Below are positions 16,837-25,783 of a stretch of DNA of 64,000 bases, one piece after another; the first letter of the stretch is position 1, and each line of letters starts with the position of its first letter. A program made the position numbers and the translations under genes. The stretch is from Massilimicrobiota sp. An134. Its GTDB lineage: Bacteria > Bacillota_I > Bacilli_A > Erysipelotrichales > Coprobacillaceae. Under the pieces are notes generated by a model. The model did no database searches and was not told the DNA's origin. It saw only the letters and a list, made by a program, of their open reading frames with translations. The stretch spans positions 1-64,000 of the forward strand of contig NZ_NFLH01000010.1 in assembly GCF_002160815.1 (NCBI RefSeq), read 5' to 3'.

Positions 16837-18384
16837 CTATTTCATTCCATATCCTCTAACAACTTCATTAATTAAACTATATTTCTTTTCTCTACATTCA
16901 TCATTACTGTTACCTTCTATTGTATAGACATATTGATTATCAGATGATTCTACAATTCCTACATGATCAGGATCATTGTCATTGTTCCAATCGAAAAATA
17001 TCAAATCTCCACTCTTGGGCTTATAATTCTTGTCAGCCCATTTTTTATTATCCTCGAACCATTGTATTCCATCTTCAACCCTAGAAAATTTAGGTATACT
17101 TACATTCAAATCACCACTTTCGTTTGCACACCAGCTCACGAAAATAGCACACCATTCTACATGAGAATCAAATCCATACCATTTCCAGTATTTTTTCCCT
17201 CCAACATTACCCACCTGTGATTTTGCTACTGCAACAATATCTCCATTTGCTATGTGATAATATCTTAAAACATGTTCTACATAGTCAGGATCACCATAGA
17301 CATCTACCTTCAGCTTTGCTTTCATTTCATCTGAAAACAGTTTTGCATTAGCTCTGGTATAACCTTCAAAATGTTCTAAAGCCCAATCAATATAACCATT
17401 TCCATAGTTATATCCTTGTAAAGCCAATGAAATATTTTTCATATCAGATATACTTTTTACACTTGCTGCTTTTAAGCAATCTGACAAATAATGGACACCA
17501 CAGTCAATCGAATATTCAACATCTTGAATTCCATCTGGTTGTTTAGCATATTTTTCATTATATGGGCACTCTGAAGATTGCATCGGGTCTAATCCTTTGC
17601 CACCACTTTCCTGCATCATCACTGCTTGAATAAGGGGAACATATTCAGAAACTGCATATTTTTCTGCATACCTTTCTATGATTTCTGTATATTCAAGAAC
17701 TTCAGCTGAAACATACATTGTTCCATTTTCTACACTCGAATCATCTGATAGTGCTGAAAAAACACCAATAAAAAGAACTATGACTATCAACAATATCAAT
17801 CCTGTCCCTAAAGATATGATATTATTGACTTCTGTCACAGTTTTCTTGACTGCACCAACTGTACCTTTAAAAATTTTAGCCGAGTGATGAGATGACTTTT
17901 CTATCGTAGAAAGAGAATCTTTGGTCTTTCTTATCTTTCTTTTTTTTTTGGCTATAAAAAAAGATTTCATTTGCTGATTATAATGATTTGATACATTCTC
18001 ATTTGAAATCATAGTATTGTCATTCTTTATTTTTATAACTTTTTGATTGGCAGATTTTTCCATTTTTTTATTCACAATTAAATCTTTAGAATTATTATTT
18101 GTCTTTGCTTTTTTGAATTCATTGTTTTGTTCTTCATTCTGTTTTCTATTCTTTTTCTTCATGAATAACTTCTTATTATAACGAAAGCTCTGATATGCTG
18201 TTTTCTTTTCTCTATCCACTACTTTATTGACTGCATAGTTATTATCCTGCACTTCAGCATTATTTTCGTCTTTTTTATGCCTTTTAAATTCAATACTATT
18301 TTTCTTGATGAAATGCTTAAGATTGTCATTCTTCTTATTTATTTTAATGGTATGATTCTTTTCTTTTGTCTTTATGTCTTTCAT
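16837..18384 (-). CDS. Bifunctional peptidoglycan hydrolase (lysozyme-like + CHAP)
   Basis: A 515-aa protein: a long, Lys/Asn-rich cytoplasmic N-terminus (1-185), one membrane segment (about 190-215), a lysozyme-like transglycosylase domain with the catalytic Glu in MMQESGG (near residue 257) and ALQGYNYG, and a C-terminal CHAP amidase/peptidase domain with Cys in VEWCAIFVSWC (about 411) and His in DPDHVGIV (about 471). This is the architecture of Tn916 Orf14/CwlT-like proteins, which open the cell wall for the conjugation channel. It is the last gene of the transfer operon. The N-terminal tail of 180 residues is longer than usual. Confidence 0.92.
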   Translation of the reverse strand: MKDIKTKEKNHTIKINKKNDNLKHFIKKNSIEFKRHKKDENNAEVQDNNYAVNKVVDREKKTAYQSFRYNKKLFMKKKNRKQNEEQNNEFKKAKTNNNSKDLIVNKKMEKSANQKVIKIKNDNTMISNENVSNHYNQQMKSFFIAKKKRKIRKTKDSLSTIEKSSHHSAKIFKGTVGAVKKTVTEVNNIISLGTGLILLIVIVLFIGVFSALSDDSSVENGTMYVSAEVLEYTEIIERYAEKYAVSEYVPLIQAVMMQESGGKGLDPMQSSECPYNEKYAKQPDGIQDVEYSIDCGVHYLSDCLKAASVKSISDMKNISLALQGYNYGNGYIDWALEHFEGYTRANAKLFSDEMKAKLKVDVYGDPDYVEHVLRYYHIANGDIVAVAKSQVGNVGGKKYWKWYGFDSHVEWCAIFVSWCANESGDLNVSIPKFSRVEDGIQWFEDNKKWADKNYKPKSGDLIFFDWNNDNDPDHVGIVESSDNQYVYTIEGNSNDECREKKYSLINEVVRGYGMK

Positions 18385-18515
18385 TTTTAGCTTCCTTTAA
18401 GTTAATTTTTAATTGTATCATTTCTAACACTCCCTCTCAACGATATGAAATTCAACATTCGTACATTTGTATGAAAAAGGCATTATGTTTATGATGTTAC
18501 TGAGGTGATTGACAA

Positions 18516-18872
18516 ATGGATGAATATTTAAAACAAATTTTTGATCTGTATCTAAACGATGAAATATATTCAAATCAAATTACACACGATAAACAGTACA
18601 TGGCTTTACTCGAAGAAATACATAACCTGCAGGAAAAAATAATAAAAAGTTTAAAATGTAATTCAAAAGATTCAAATATGGATTTATTAGTACAGAACCT
18701 ATTCAATACACATATGGAACTTTCCAATCTATACCGATACTATGATTTCGTAGAAGGATTTGCTCTTGGTACCCTCAATGGTATAAATTGCACAAAGCAT
18801 GACGATAAAACTGTCTATAAAATAAATAAAATGACAAAAGACTTAATATTAAAAAACAAAAACATAGATTAA
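18516..18872 (+). CDS. Small helical protein, DUF6809-like
   Basis: A 118-aa all-helical protein (LKQIFDLYLNDEIY, NLQEKIIKSLK, YDFVEGFALGTLN). The YxxFxxGFxxG-like ending resembles small DUF6809-type proteins frequent on Firmicute mobile elements; function unknown. It reads opposite to the transfer operon, with its own ribosome binding site (GAGGTGATTGACAA before ATG), and shares a bidirectional terminator with the gene at 18937. Confidence 0.6.
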   Translation: MDEYLKQIFDLYLNDEIYSNQITHDKQYMALLEEIHNLQEKIIKSLKCNSKDSNMDLLVQNLFNTHMELSNLYRYYDFVEGFALGTLNGINCTKHDDKTVYKINKMTKDLILKNKNID

Positions 18873-18922
18873 AAAAAGAGATTTCCAATTCCCTTAATCA
18901 GGAAAAAGAAACCTCTTTTTTT
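18871..18922. terminator. Bidirectional terminator between convergent genes
   Basis: AAAAAAAGAG-TTTC pairs with GAAA-CTCTTTTTTT across a 24-base loop, giving an A-tract/stem/U-tract in both directions. However the CHAP gene lies beyond on the minus strand, so minus-strand termination here would separate it from the operon. Confidence 0.7.
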
Positions 18923-18936
18923 ATTGTTATTGATGG

Positions 18937-19683
18937 CTAACGGATTGGTTCTTTATGAATAGTCTTTTCATCTTTTCGATGGTTTGATTGGTTTGATATA
19001 AGCTTCAGATGACTTCTGACCGATTCTCTTTTGAAATGATCAAGCTGATTTAACATCTTTGAGGTTTTCATAGCCATGCCTTTAACTAATTGATGAATAG
19101 AACGGGAAGATTTTTGCATAAAATTAAGTTTTGAAAAATCATTGCTTTCATGAACTGCTTTTTTACCCATAAACAACAAACCAATATTCTTGATATTTCT
19201 TTTGGCATTTCTCACTTCAACAGTCATGGAATCAACTGTCTGAATCATATGGTTTGTTTTGCTTAATGCTTTTATAAAAGACTTCTGCAAACTCGTTAAA
19301 GCATCTTTGATATGCAGTAAATCAATAGTCTTAACAATTCCACTTTTGCCATGCTGTTTAAAAGATTGAATGCAGCCTTTCATTGAATTCGTTACATCTC
19401 TTTTTAGGTTGTTCAATTTATTCATGCTTATATCAACAACATCCTGTGTCTTATTTAATGTTGATTCCAATCTCATCTTCATTGTTGGATTTTGCATAGC
19501 ATTCAACTGTTCCTTTATATCCCCTAATTCCTTGATAACCAATTCAAATTGTTTTTCCATACTTTCAATATAATTAGTCAGGCCTTTTGTATTGTCATAT
19601 TCCTTGTGTTGATCATTATCCAATAGCATTGACATATATTTCTTGACAATAGGATCATTCATAATAGGTAATTGCTTATCCAT
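18937..19683 (-). CDS. Element protein, DUF6674-like, coiled coil
   Basis: A 248-aa helical protein starting IMNDPIVKKYMSMLLDN and containing long heptad-like helices (residues 40-170), followed by a basic C-terminus. It resembles the DUF6674 proteins found next to virB4 in Tn1549-like elements. Its start overlaps the virB4 stop by one base, so translation is coupled. It is probably a structural or regulatory part of the transfer machinery; the role is unproven. Confidence 0.65.
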   Translation of the reverse strand: MDKQLPIMNDPIVKKYMSMLLDNDQHKEYDNTKGLTNYIESMEKQFELVIKELGDIKEQLNAMQNPTMKMRLESTLNKTQDVVDISMNKLNNLKRDVTNSMKGCIQSFKQHGKSGIVKTIDLLHIKDALTSLQKSFIKALSKTNHMIQTVDSMTVEVRNAKRNIKNIGLLFMGKKAVHESNDFSKLNFMQKSSRSIHQLVKGMAMKTSKMLNQLDHFKRESVRSHLKLISNQSNHRKDEKTIHKEPIR

Positions 19684-22025
19684 TATTTGTCACTTCCTTT
19701 CATTTCTCTATCCGATGGCTTTGTCGTCATTAATTTATATAATTCTGTATTCTTTGGAAACCTATTTACAAATGGAACAAGACTTCCTCCATATCTAATC
19801 AATCCACAGCCTGGTTCTGCATTGGTTATATAAGTTAACTGTTCATCACTGATATTCAACAATGTAGCGAGTTTTTCTCTATCCTGATATGCCTGATTCA
19901 ACATCACAACAAACTCGGAATTTGATAACATTGTACTTGCCTGAACACTATCAAGCAGATACTCTACGTTTTGCGTAATGCCAATAGGGTATCCATCACG
20001 TTTTCTGAATTGTCGCCATGCTGAATTGAAGAAACTTGCACTTTCTTCATTTTCAAAGACAACATGAAATTCATCAATGATGATATGCGTTCTTTTCCCT
20101 TTTCTCCAGTTATCATTGACACGATTAATCATGGCATCTGTAATGACCAATAATCCCATTGTCTTCAGTTGCTTCCCTAATTTAAAAATATCATAGGAAA
20201 CGATACGACTAGATGTGTTGACATTTGTTTCATGAGCAAATGCATCTAACGAACCATCCGTAAATAATTCAAGTTTCAGTGCAAGACTTCTTGCTTCTAT
20301 TTCAGGCTGTTCTAGAAGTTTCTCTCGTAATGTTATAAGAGTTGGCACTTGCTTAGTTTGATAGTAATCCTGATAGACGAGTGTAACACATCTATCAATA
20401 ATACTTCTTTCGCTAGGCTTGACTCCATCCCTATCAAGCTGTTCAAATAATGACATGACAAATTGTGACTTGTCCCCAACAGGATTTCCACTATCGCCAT
20501 ATCCTTCATTCATATCCATTGCATTGATATGATTAGGACTTCCTGCAGCTATTTGAATGACTTCGCCACCTAATTCTTTGACAAGCAAAGAATATTCACC
20601 TTCTGGGTCACAAATGATAATATCGTCATCTGTTGACAATGCTATAAAGATAATCTGTTCCTTTGTCAAAAATGATTTTCCACTACCCGGTACACCTAAT
20701 TGAAATGCATTGGGATTCATCAGTTTTTCCTTATTGCATAGAATAAGGTTATTTGTAATGGCATTCTGTCCAAACCATATTCCACCTTCATCAATTATTT
20801 CCTGTGCTCTAAAAGGAATAAAAACAGCTAGACTTTCAGTAAGTAATGTTCTTACAATATCCAGCTTGTTGATACCGATAGGCAATACACTCATGAGCCC
20901 ATCAAGTTGTCGACTAGCAAAAGCAAGTGGTGATAATTCACACATATACTTTCTTGCAGTAGCCATCAATAACTCTGAGTCATTATCAAGTTCTTCCTTT
21001 GAATCTGCAAGATGGACAATTGTCATGCAACCAAGCATCATCCTTTGATCACGAACAATCAAATCATCAAGAAATTCCTTTGCTTCCTTACGTTGATTTT
21101 CCATATCATAAGGTATCACAGCACTGAAATTATTATTGGCATTCTGACGTCTTTGCCAGTTTGTAATATTGGTTTCAATTCCCAAAAGACGATTTTCAAC
21201 TTCCTTAATAGCTTCATCAGTAGGCACGGTTATAATATCCATGCTATACATAAGATTTCTATTCAATGAACAAAGTTCAGCAACAAATCCATCCTTGATA
21301 TAACTTGCATAATTTGATAGATATAATACTCGACCATATTTATCTCCTAATTTGAAATACTTGTTATAAAACTCTGGCTGATAAGGACAGATTGCATCTT
21401 TGAAATCATGTCCTTTGTACATAAAATCATTAAAATCAAATTGAAAATGTTCTTCCATTCCGTTCCGATAAAAATCATGTAAGATTTTTAGTCTTTCTAC
21501 TGCATCAAGTTCTTCTAAAGAAGAACCTAATTTTGAAAAATGAGATGACAATTCAACTGTTGTTCTTGAGAAAAAATTTCTTGCTTCATCAATGTTATTT
21601 TTAAAAACAGTAATCGTTATATATTTTTCTTGCTTGATGCTATCTGTCCCTGATATTTTTTCAAGAAGCATATCATTATACTCTTTACGATATTTATCAA
21701 GGTGATCCCCCTTTAAGGGAATCAATATATGATTCTTAAATTCTTGTATATTAACCTTTCGATTATTGATAGTAATCTTGGTTGTAGTAGAACTATCCAA
21801 TGAATTCAACAGTTCACTGTAATTCAAAAATAAATTGATCTTTTCTTCTTTAGAGGCAATAGAGTAATTGACATCCTTAAAACAATACGTTTTAGAATAC
21901 TTATTTCCAGAACAAAAAATACCATCTTTATAGATGATATCAATATCAATAACGTCCTGTGCTCGTTTTGGTACTTTTATTTTATCTTTGTTTTGTTTTC
22001 TTAATTTTTCGTAGCTTTTTATCAT
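19683..22025 (-). CDS. virB4: VirB4-family conjugation ATPase
   Basis: A 780-aa cytoplasmic ATPase. The N-terminal half resembles the CagE/TrbE/VirB domain (FFSRTTVELSSHF region); the C-terminal half is a RecA-like motor with Walker A LGVPGSGKSFLTK (near residue 447), Walker B THIIIDEFHVV (about 655) and a conserved GITQNVEYLL segment. It energises assembly of the type IV secretion channel and substrate transfer. It overlaps prgI by 44 bases at its start and the DUF6674-like gene by one base. Full length, no defects seen. Confidence 0.95.
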   Translation of the reverse strand: MIKSYEKLRKQNKDKIKVPKRAQDVIDIDIIYKDGIFCSGNKYSKTYCFKDVNYSIASKEEKINLFLNYSELLNSLDSSTTTKITINNRKVNIQEFKNHILIPLKGDHLDKYRKEYNDMLLEKISGTDSIKQEKYITITVFKNNIDEARNFFSRTTVELSSHFSKLGSSLEELDAVERLKILHDFYRNGMEEHFQFDFNDFMYKGHDFKDAICPYQPEFYNKYFKLGDKYGRVLYLSNYASYIKDGFVAELCSLNRNLMYSMDIITVPTDEAIKEVENRLLGIETNITNWQRRQNANNNFSAVIPYDMENQRKEAKEFLDDLIVRDQRMMLGCMTIVHLADSKEELDNDSELLMATARKYMCELSPLAFASRQLDGLMSVLPIGINKLDIVRTLLTESLAVFIPFRAQEIIDEGGIWFGQNAITNNLILCNKEKLMNPNAFQLGVPGSGKSFLTKEQIIFIALSTDDDIIICDPEGEYSLLVKELGGEVIQIAAGSPNHINAMDMNEGYGDSGNPVGDKSQFVMSLFEQLDRDGVKPSERSIIDRCVTLVYQDYYQTKQVPTLITLREKLLEQPEIEARSLALKLELFTDGSLDAFAHETNVNTSSRIVSYDIFKLGKQLKTMGLLVITDAMINRVNDNWRKGKRTHIIIDEFHVVFENEESASFFNSAWRQFRKRDGYPIGITQNVEYLLDSVQASTMLSNSEFVVMLNQAYQDREKLATLLNISDEQLTYITNAEPGCGLIRYGGSLVPFVNRFPKNTELYKLMTTKPSDREMKGSDK

Positions 22026-22383
22026 TTGGATTCATTGACTCCTTTCTTTGATTTTCTATATAATCTTTTAATATTTCATAATATAAATTGTATGGTTTAA
22101 AAGTAAGTTGACGATGACTCATCAAAAATGAACGCCATACATTGATTAATATTCGCTCAAAATTCATACCTTGATATGAAACAAATCCTAAAGCAGCAAA
22201 TGGTATGGCCACAACAATACATAACCAACTTGTCACTTCAAGACCTAATACATCTATAAATATAAAATACACTATAACTGCAACAATACATGCCAGTATA
22301 GAAAAAAAGCATTGTCTAAGAGTTAATCCCAAGACAATGCTCTCTGTATAATTTCTTATTTCCTTGTTAATTTTGATTTCCAT
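21982..22383 (-). CDS. prgI: PrgI-family membrane protein
   Basis: A 133-aa protein with the PrgI layout: short N-terminus (IKINKEIRNYTESIVLGLT), two adjacent membrane segments (residues 22-70) around LTSWLC-like loop, then AALGFVSYQGMNFERI and a basic C-terminus. PrgI-type proteins are VirB3-like inner-membrane partners of VirB4, and the gene order prgI-virB4 here is the usual one. The 3' end overlaps virB4. Confidence 0.85.
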   Translation of the reverse strand: MEIKINKEIRNYTESIVLGLTLRQCFFSILACIVAVIVYFIFIDVLGLEVTSWLCIVVAIPFAALGFVSYQGMNFERILINVWRSFLMSHRQLTFKPYNLYYEILKDYIENQRKESMNPNDKKLRKIKKTKQR

Positions 22384-22447
22384 TTATACACCTTCCTTTA
22401 ATGAAAACGAGTACACTATTATAACATTCATTTCCATAAATTAACCA

Positions 22448-22864
22448 TTATTCATAATGGATTGTTTCAATATCATATATATCATGAAAACTTATTTTCA
22501 CTCCATTTTGAAACAGAATATATTGTTCAAAATCATCTACCTTTTTTACCTTATCAGATATTTTGAAATAAATGCCACCTTTTTTCTTATTATCTTTTTT
22601 AAAATAGGTCATCATAACTCTTGGAGAACTCTTTATATGATCTTTGATTTCATTCAACTGAACATTAATTTCTAACAGCTGATATTCATCTAAATCCAGC
22701 TTTTCATCAACCATTCTCGCTGTTTCATTAATAGCTTCCTGATGTCCAGTCAGTGCAGCAAATGGAGAAAATTGAGCTGCACGATCTTGAATGGACATTC
22801 TAGGATGAACCTTTGAAATATGATGTGGTAAATTAATAATATCACTATAATCTTTATCCCTCAT
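22448..22864 (-). CDS. YolD-like protein
   Basis: A 138-aa protein with the YolD-like signature RAAQFSPFAALTGHQEAI and the strand-rich C-terminus ending FHDIYDIE. YolD-like proteins are typically encoded beside Y-family polymerases (as with uvrX/yolD pairs) and may act as cofactors. Here it overlaps the polymerase gene by four bases, confirming the pair. The pair is cargo inside the transfer operon. Confidence 0.88.
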   Translation of the reverse strand: MRDKDYSDIINLPHHISKVHPRMSIQDRAAQFSPFAALTGHQEAINETARMVDEKLDLDEYQLLEINVQLNEIKDHIKSSPRVMMTYFKKDNKKKGGIYFKISDKVKKVDDFEQYILFQNGVKISFHDIYDIETIHYE

Positions 22865-24369
22865 GCTTTATGTCCCCCAATCTGCTTATTTCTATCCTGT
22901 GTCGTTGCTCCATCTTCTAAATCCATTGCTTTTAAGACACTATTTTTACCATATTTCTTCTTAATTTTATTAATGGCTATCTGCAATTGATGTTCCTCTT
23001 CAAGTTTTTCTTTTTCTTTTTTTAGACTTTCTGCATCATATTTTGAATAAGAAAAAATATCCATCTGGTCATAAAACTCTTTGTTCTTAACGCTCTGACT
23101 ATCTACAAGATGATTCGCAGAGATATTTAATCGTCTAATAAATAATTTTTTATTAACAATTCTATCATAAAGTTCTAAGACTTTTTCAGTTATCAGTTTT
23201 GTTGATGAAGTTGGAAATTTCATATTTGCTGTTCCATGCGAATGCTTTGGAATTTTTCTGCCATACATATCTATCTTCGTTTCTCCAGTATAGGAAGGAT
23301 TGATATTCTTTATATCATATCCAATTGTCAAAACTACCTGATCAGTAACAAGATTTTTATCAACCAAATCCAATGTTAACATATCAACCATTTCTTTTAC
23401 AATCAATCTTGCCTTATCATAAGTATATGGTTCATGTAACACTTGTCCAGAACCAATACTTTTATCTCTAGGCTTATATTTCTTGATATCCTTGATTGTA
23501 CATGGTTCATATCCCCATGCATGGTCAATAAGAAGTTCTGCATTTACACCAAATAACTTATAGAGTAGTTCTTCATTGTAATAGTCTTTTTCACTACCTA
23601 ATGAACATATTGCTATATCACCCATAGTATATAAATGAACATTTTCTAGTTTTTTAGCATAACCCTTACCTACTCTCCAAAAGTCAGTAATAGGAGTATG
23701 ATTCCACAAAAGACGACGATATGACATTTCATCTAATTCAGCAATTCTAACACCATCTTCATCCGCTTCAACATGCTTTGCTACAATATCCATAGCTACT
23801 TTACAGAGGTATAAATTTGTACCTATTCCAGCTGTTGCAGTTATACCAGTTGATTGTAAAATATCTTTAATAATTGTTCTTGCAAGGTCATGAGCTGACA
23901 TTTTGTAGTTCTTTAAATAATCGGTAACATCCAAAAAGACCTCATCAATTGAATAAACATGTATATCATCCTGAGAAACATATTTTAGGTATATATCATA
24001 AATTTTTGTACTATATTCAATATAATAAGCCATTCGTGGAGGCGCTGCTATAAATGAAACAAGCAAATTTGGATTGTTTTTTAGTTCTTCATCTCTGAAT
24101 GATTTCTCTGTCAGTTTTCTTCTTGCCTTTCTCTGTCTTTGGTCATTGACTTCTTTCACTTTTTGTATAACTTCAAATAATCTAGCACGACCAGAAATAC
24201 CATATGCCTTGAGTGACGGTGACACTGCCAAACATATCGTTTTTTCAGTACGACTGGCATCAGCAACTACAAGATTTGTAGTAAGTGGATTGAGTCTACG
24301 TTCAACACATTCTACAGAAGCATAAAATGACTTCAAATCAATAGCGATATATTTACGTTCTCTAGGCAT
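22861..24369 (-). CDS. Y-family DNA polymerase (UmuC/ImpB type)
   Basis: A 502-aa translesion polymerase. The catalytic domain begins YIAIDLKSFYASVEC (first metal-binding Asp at about residue 10) and contains YSIDEVFLDV near residue 143 with the Asp-Glu pair; finger and little-finger regions follow (GIGTNLYLCKVAMDI, DFWRVGKGYAKKL, SIGSGQVL). The start at 24369 is chosen for AAGGAG seven bases upstream; the frame extends upstream to 24468 without support. With YolD it forms an error-prone repair module often carried by mobile elements and used when DNA enters or is damaged. Confidence 0.93.
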   Translation of the reverse strand: MPRERKYIAIDLKSFYASVECVERRLNPLTTNLVVADASRTEKTICLAVSPSLKAYGISGRARLFEVIQKVKEVNDQRQRKARRKLTEKSFRDEELKNNPNLLVSFIAAPPRMAYYIEYSTKIYDIYLKYVSQDDIHVYSIDEVFLDVTDYLKNYKMSAHDLARTIIKDILQSTGITATAGIGTNLYLCKVAMDIVAKHVEADEDGVRIAELDEMSYRRLLWNHTPITDFWRVGKGYAKKLENVHLYTMGDIAICSLGSEKDYYNEELLYKLFGVNAELLIDHAWGYEPCTIKDIKKYKPRDKSIGSGQVLHEPYTYDKARLIVKEMVDMLTLDLVDKNLVTDQVVLTIGYDIKNINPSYTGETKIDMYGRKIPKHSHGTANMKFPTSSTKLITEKVLELYDRIVNKKLFIRRLNISANHLVDSQSVKNKEFYDQMDIFSYSKYDAESLKKEKEKLEEEHQLQIAINKIKKKYGKNSVLKAMDLEDGATTQDRNKQIGGHKA

Positions 24370-24483
24370 TAGCATTCTCCTTTCTGAAAAATAGTTGATA
24401 TACATTATTATGAACGTACTTTTTTTAAAATATAAATAATTCAAATCAATTATACAATTCTTCAACAAGATTGAAAAGAAAAT

Positions 24484-25314
24484 TTATAACCCCATCATAT
24501 CTTTCACAACACGATCGCTCATCTTAACTGTTCCCACTAAAACAAGCATATTGAAAATTGTTTCTCCAATATATGTCCATAACATACTAATAGCTGATGA
24601 TGAACTATCAATGACAGGTGGAGAAGCTACAAACTGTGAAAAAATAATACATGCTAATACAATAATTGTTCCTTCCAAACAAACACCAATGTAACTTTTT
24701 AAAAAAGTCAATGCTACAGACTGTGTATTCTCTGAAGCTGATGTTGATAACGGTATTGGGCTTATTGCTGTATACATATATAATTTAAAAAATCTTCCAT
24801 AGACTGTCAGTATAAGTATAAAAGACAATATTGTTATGAATATTCCTCCAAGTAATGTCACTGCCCATACTGGTATACTTTCTAGAAATCCACAATCCTC
24901 AACAGCCTTAATGATTTCCTCAGGAATTGTTGTAGTTGTTGCACTACCTGCACTCACTGTAGACATAATCTTGGATGTAATACCTTGAATGATTTCAAAT
25001 ACTTTTGTCATGATAGTCATTCCATACACGACAATGCCTCTTGCAATGGCAAATCTTAAAAACAATCGTAATGCATGTTCTGGACGTTTGATTTCTGTAA
25101 GATTGGTACAAGTTCTTACCATTCCAATGACAAAAAACAAGACAAGCAACGCTAAACCAATTGCCGTTAAAGTACCATGTATCTTCACAATGATTTCCCA
25201 TATATGACCACCCTTAAAATTTTGAGGTGTTTGTGTCAACAAAATCCATATTTCTGCCATCTTCTCATTCCAAATATTAATTGCATTGGTGAGATTATCA
25301 ATGATTCCACCCAT
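24484..25314 (-). CDS. virB6: VirB6/TrbL-like conjugation membrane protein
   Basis: A 276-aa polytopic protein with about six membrane segments (for example ALLVLFFVIGMVRTC and FITILSFILILTVYGRF) and the typical loop MYTAISPIPLSTSASE. It matches the VirB6/TrbL-like proteins of Tn1549-type elements (CD1112-like group), which form part of the inner-membrane channel. ATG at 25314 with GAGGTG six bases upstream is preferred to GTG at 25323. It follows the VirB2-like gene. Confidence 0.85.
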   Translation of the reverse strand: MGGIIDNLTNAINIWNEKMAEIWILLTQTPQNFKGGHIWEIIVKIHGTLTAIGLALLVLFFVIGMVRTCTNLTEIKRPEHALRLFLRFAIARGIVVYGMTIMTKVFEIIQGITSKIMSTVSAGSATTTTIPEEIIKAVEDCGFLESIPVWAVTLLGGIFITILSFILILTVYGRFFKLYMYTAISPIPLSTSASENTQSVALTFLKSYIGVCLEGTIIVLACIIFSQFVASPPVIDSSSSAISMLWTYIGETIFNMLVLVGTVKMSDRVVKDMMGL

Positions 25315-25345
25315 TATGTTCACCTCACTTTATCCATATATGGAA

Positions 25346-25663
25346 TTAACCACCAACAATGAGATTTAATATTTCTTTTGCAAAAGTAATGATAATCCCT
25401 CCTGCTAGAGTTAAAAAACCATTGGCACGTTGCGACGGATCATGACTTTTCAAACTTAAACCAACCTGAACAACACCAAATCCCAGTAAAATCATACCAA
25501 TAGCTCTAATCAAGCTAAAAATAAAAGTTGATAAATTATTAACCACAGTTAATGGATCTCCATCTGCAAATACTGGAGTTGCTCCAAAGTTAAGAAATAA
25601 AACACTCAAAACATATGCTAAAAATAACATTCTTAATTTTTTAGAAAATTTTATATAATTCAT
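25346..25663 (-). CDS. VirB2/TrbC-like small membrane protein (pilin-like)
   Basis: A 105-aa protein: signal-like N-terminal hydrophobic segment (MLFLAYVLSVLFLNF, then a possible cleavage after VFA), followed by two membrane helices (IFSLIRAIGMILLGFGVVQ and TLAGGIIITFAKEIL) separated by a polar turn. This layout is that of VirB2/TrbC-like subunits of Gram-positive conjugation systems. It is immediately upstream of virB6 and downstream of the hairpin after virD4. Confidence 0.75.
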   Translation of the reverse strand: MNYIKFSKKLRMLFLAYVLSVLFLNFGATPVFADGDPLTVVNNLSTFIFSLIRAIGMILLGFGVVQVGLSLKSHDPSQRANGFLTLAGGIIITFAKEILNLIVGG

Positions 25664-25696
25664 ATCTACTTTTCCTCCGATTCATTTTTAAATAAT

Positions 25697-25733
25697 AAAA
25701 AAGTGTAGTGATGATTTTTTAATCTCACTACAC
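25697..25733 (-). terminator. Hairpin after virD4
   Basis: Perfect 9-bp arms (GTGTAGTGA at 25703-25711 and its complement at 25725-25733), followed on the minus strand by six U. It sits between virD4 and the VirB2-like gene, so the downstream channel genes may be expressed by read-through or from a promoter in the spacer. Confidence 0.75.
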
Positions 25734-25783
25734 CTGAACAATGACATATTCATTATTTGTTGCGTAATACCAAAATTTTTATA

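Noticed and set aside
24405-24425. GAACGTACTTTT as a possible SOS (LexA) box upstream of the Y-family polymerase
   Set aside because: Only one half matches the Gram-positive GAAC-N4-GTTC consensus; two of four positions of the second half fail.
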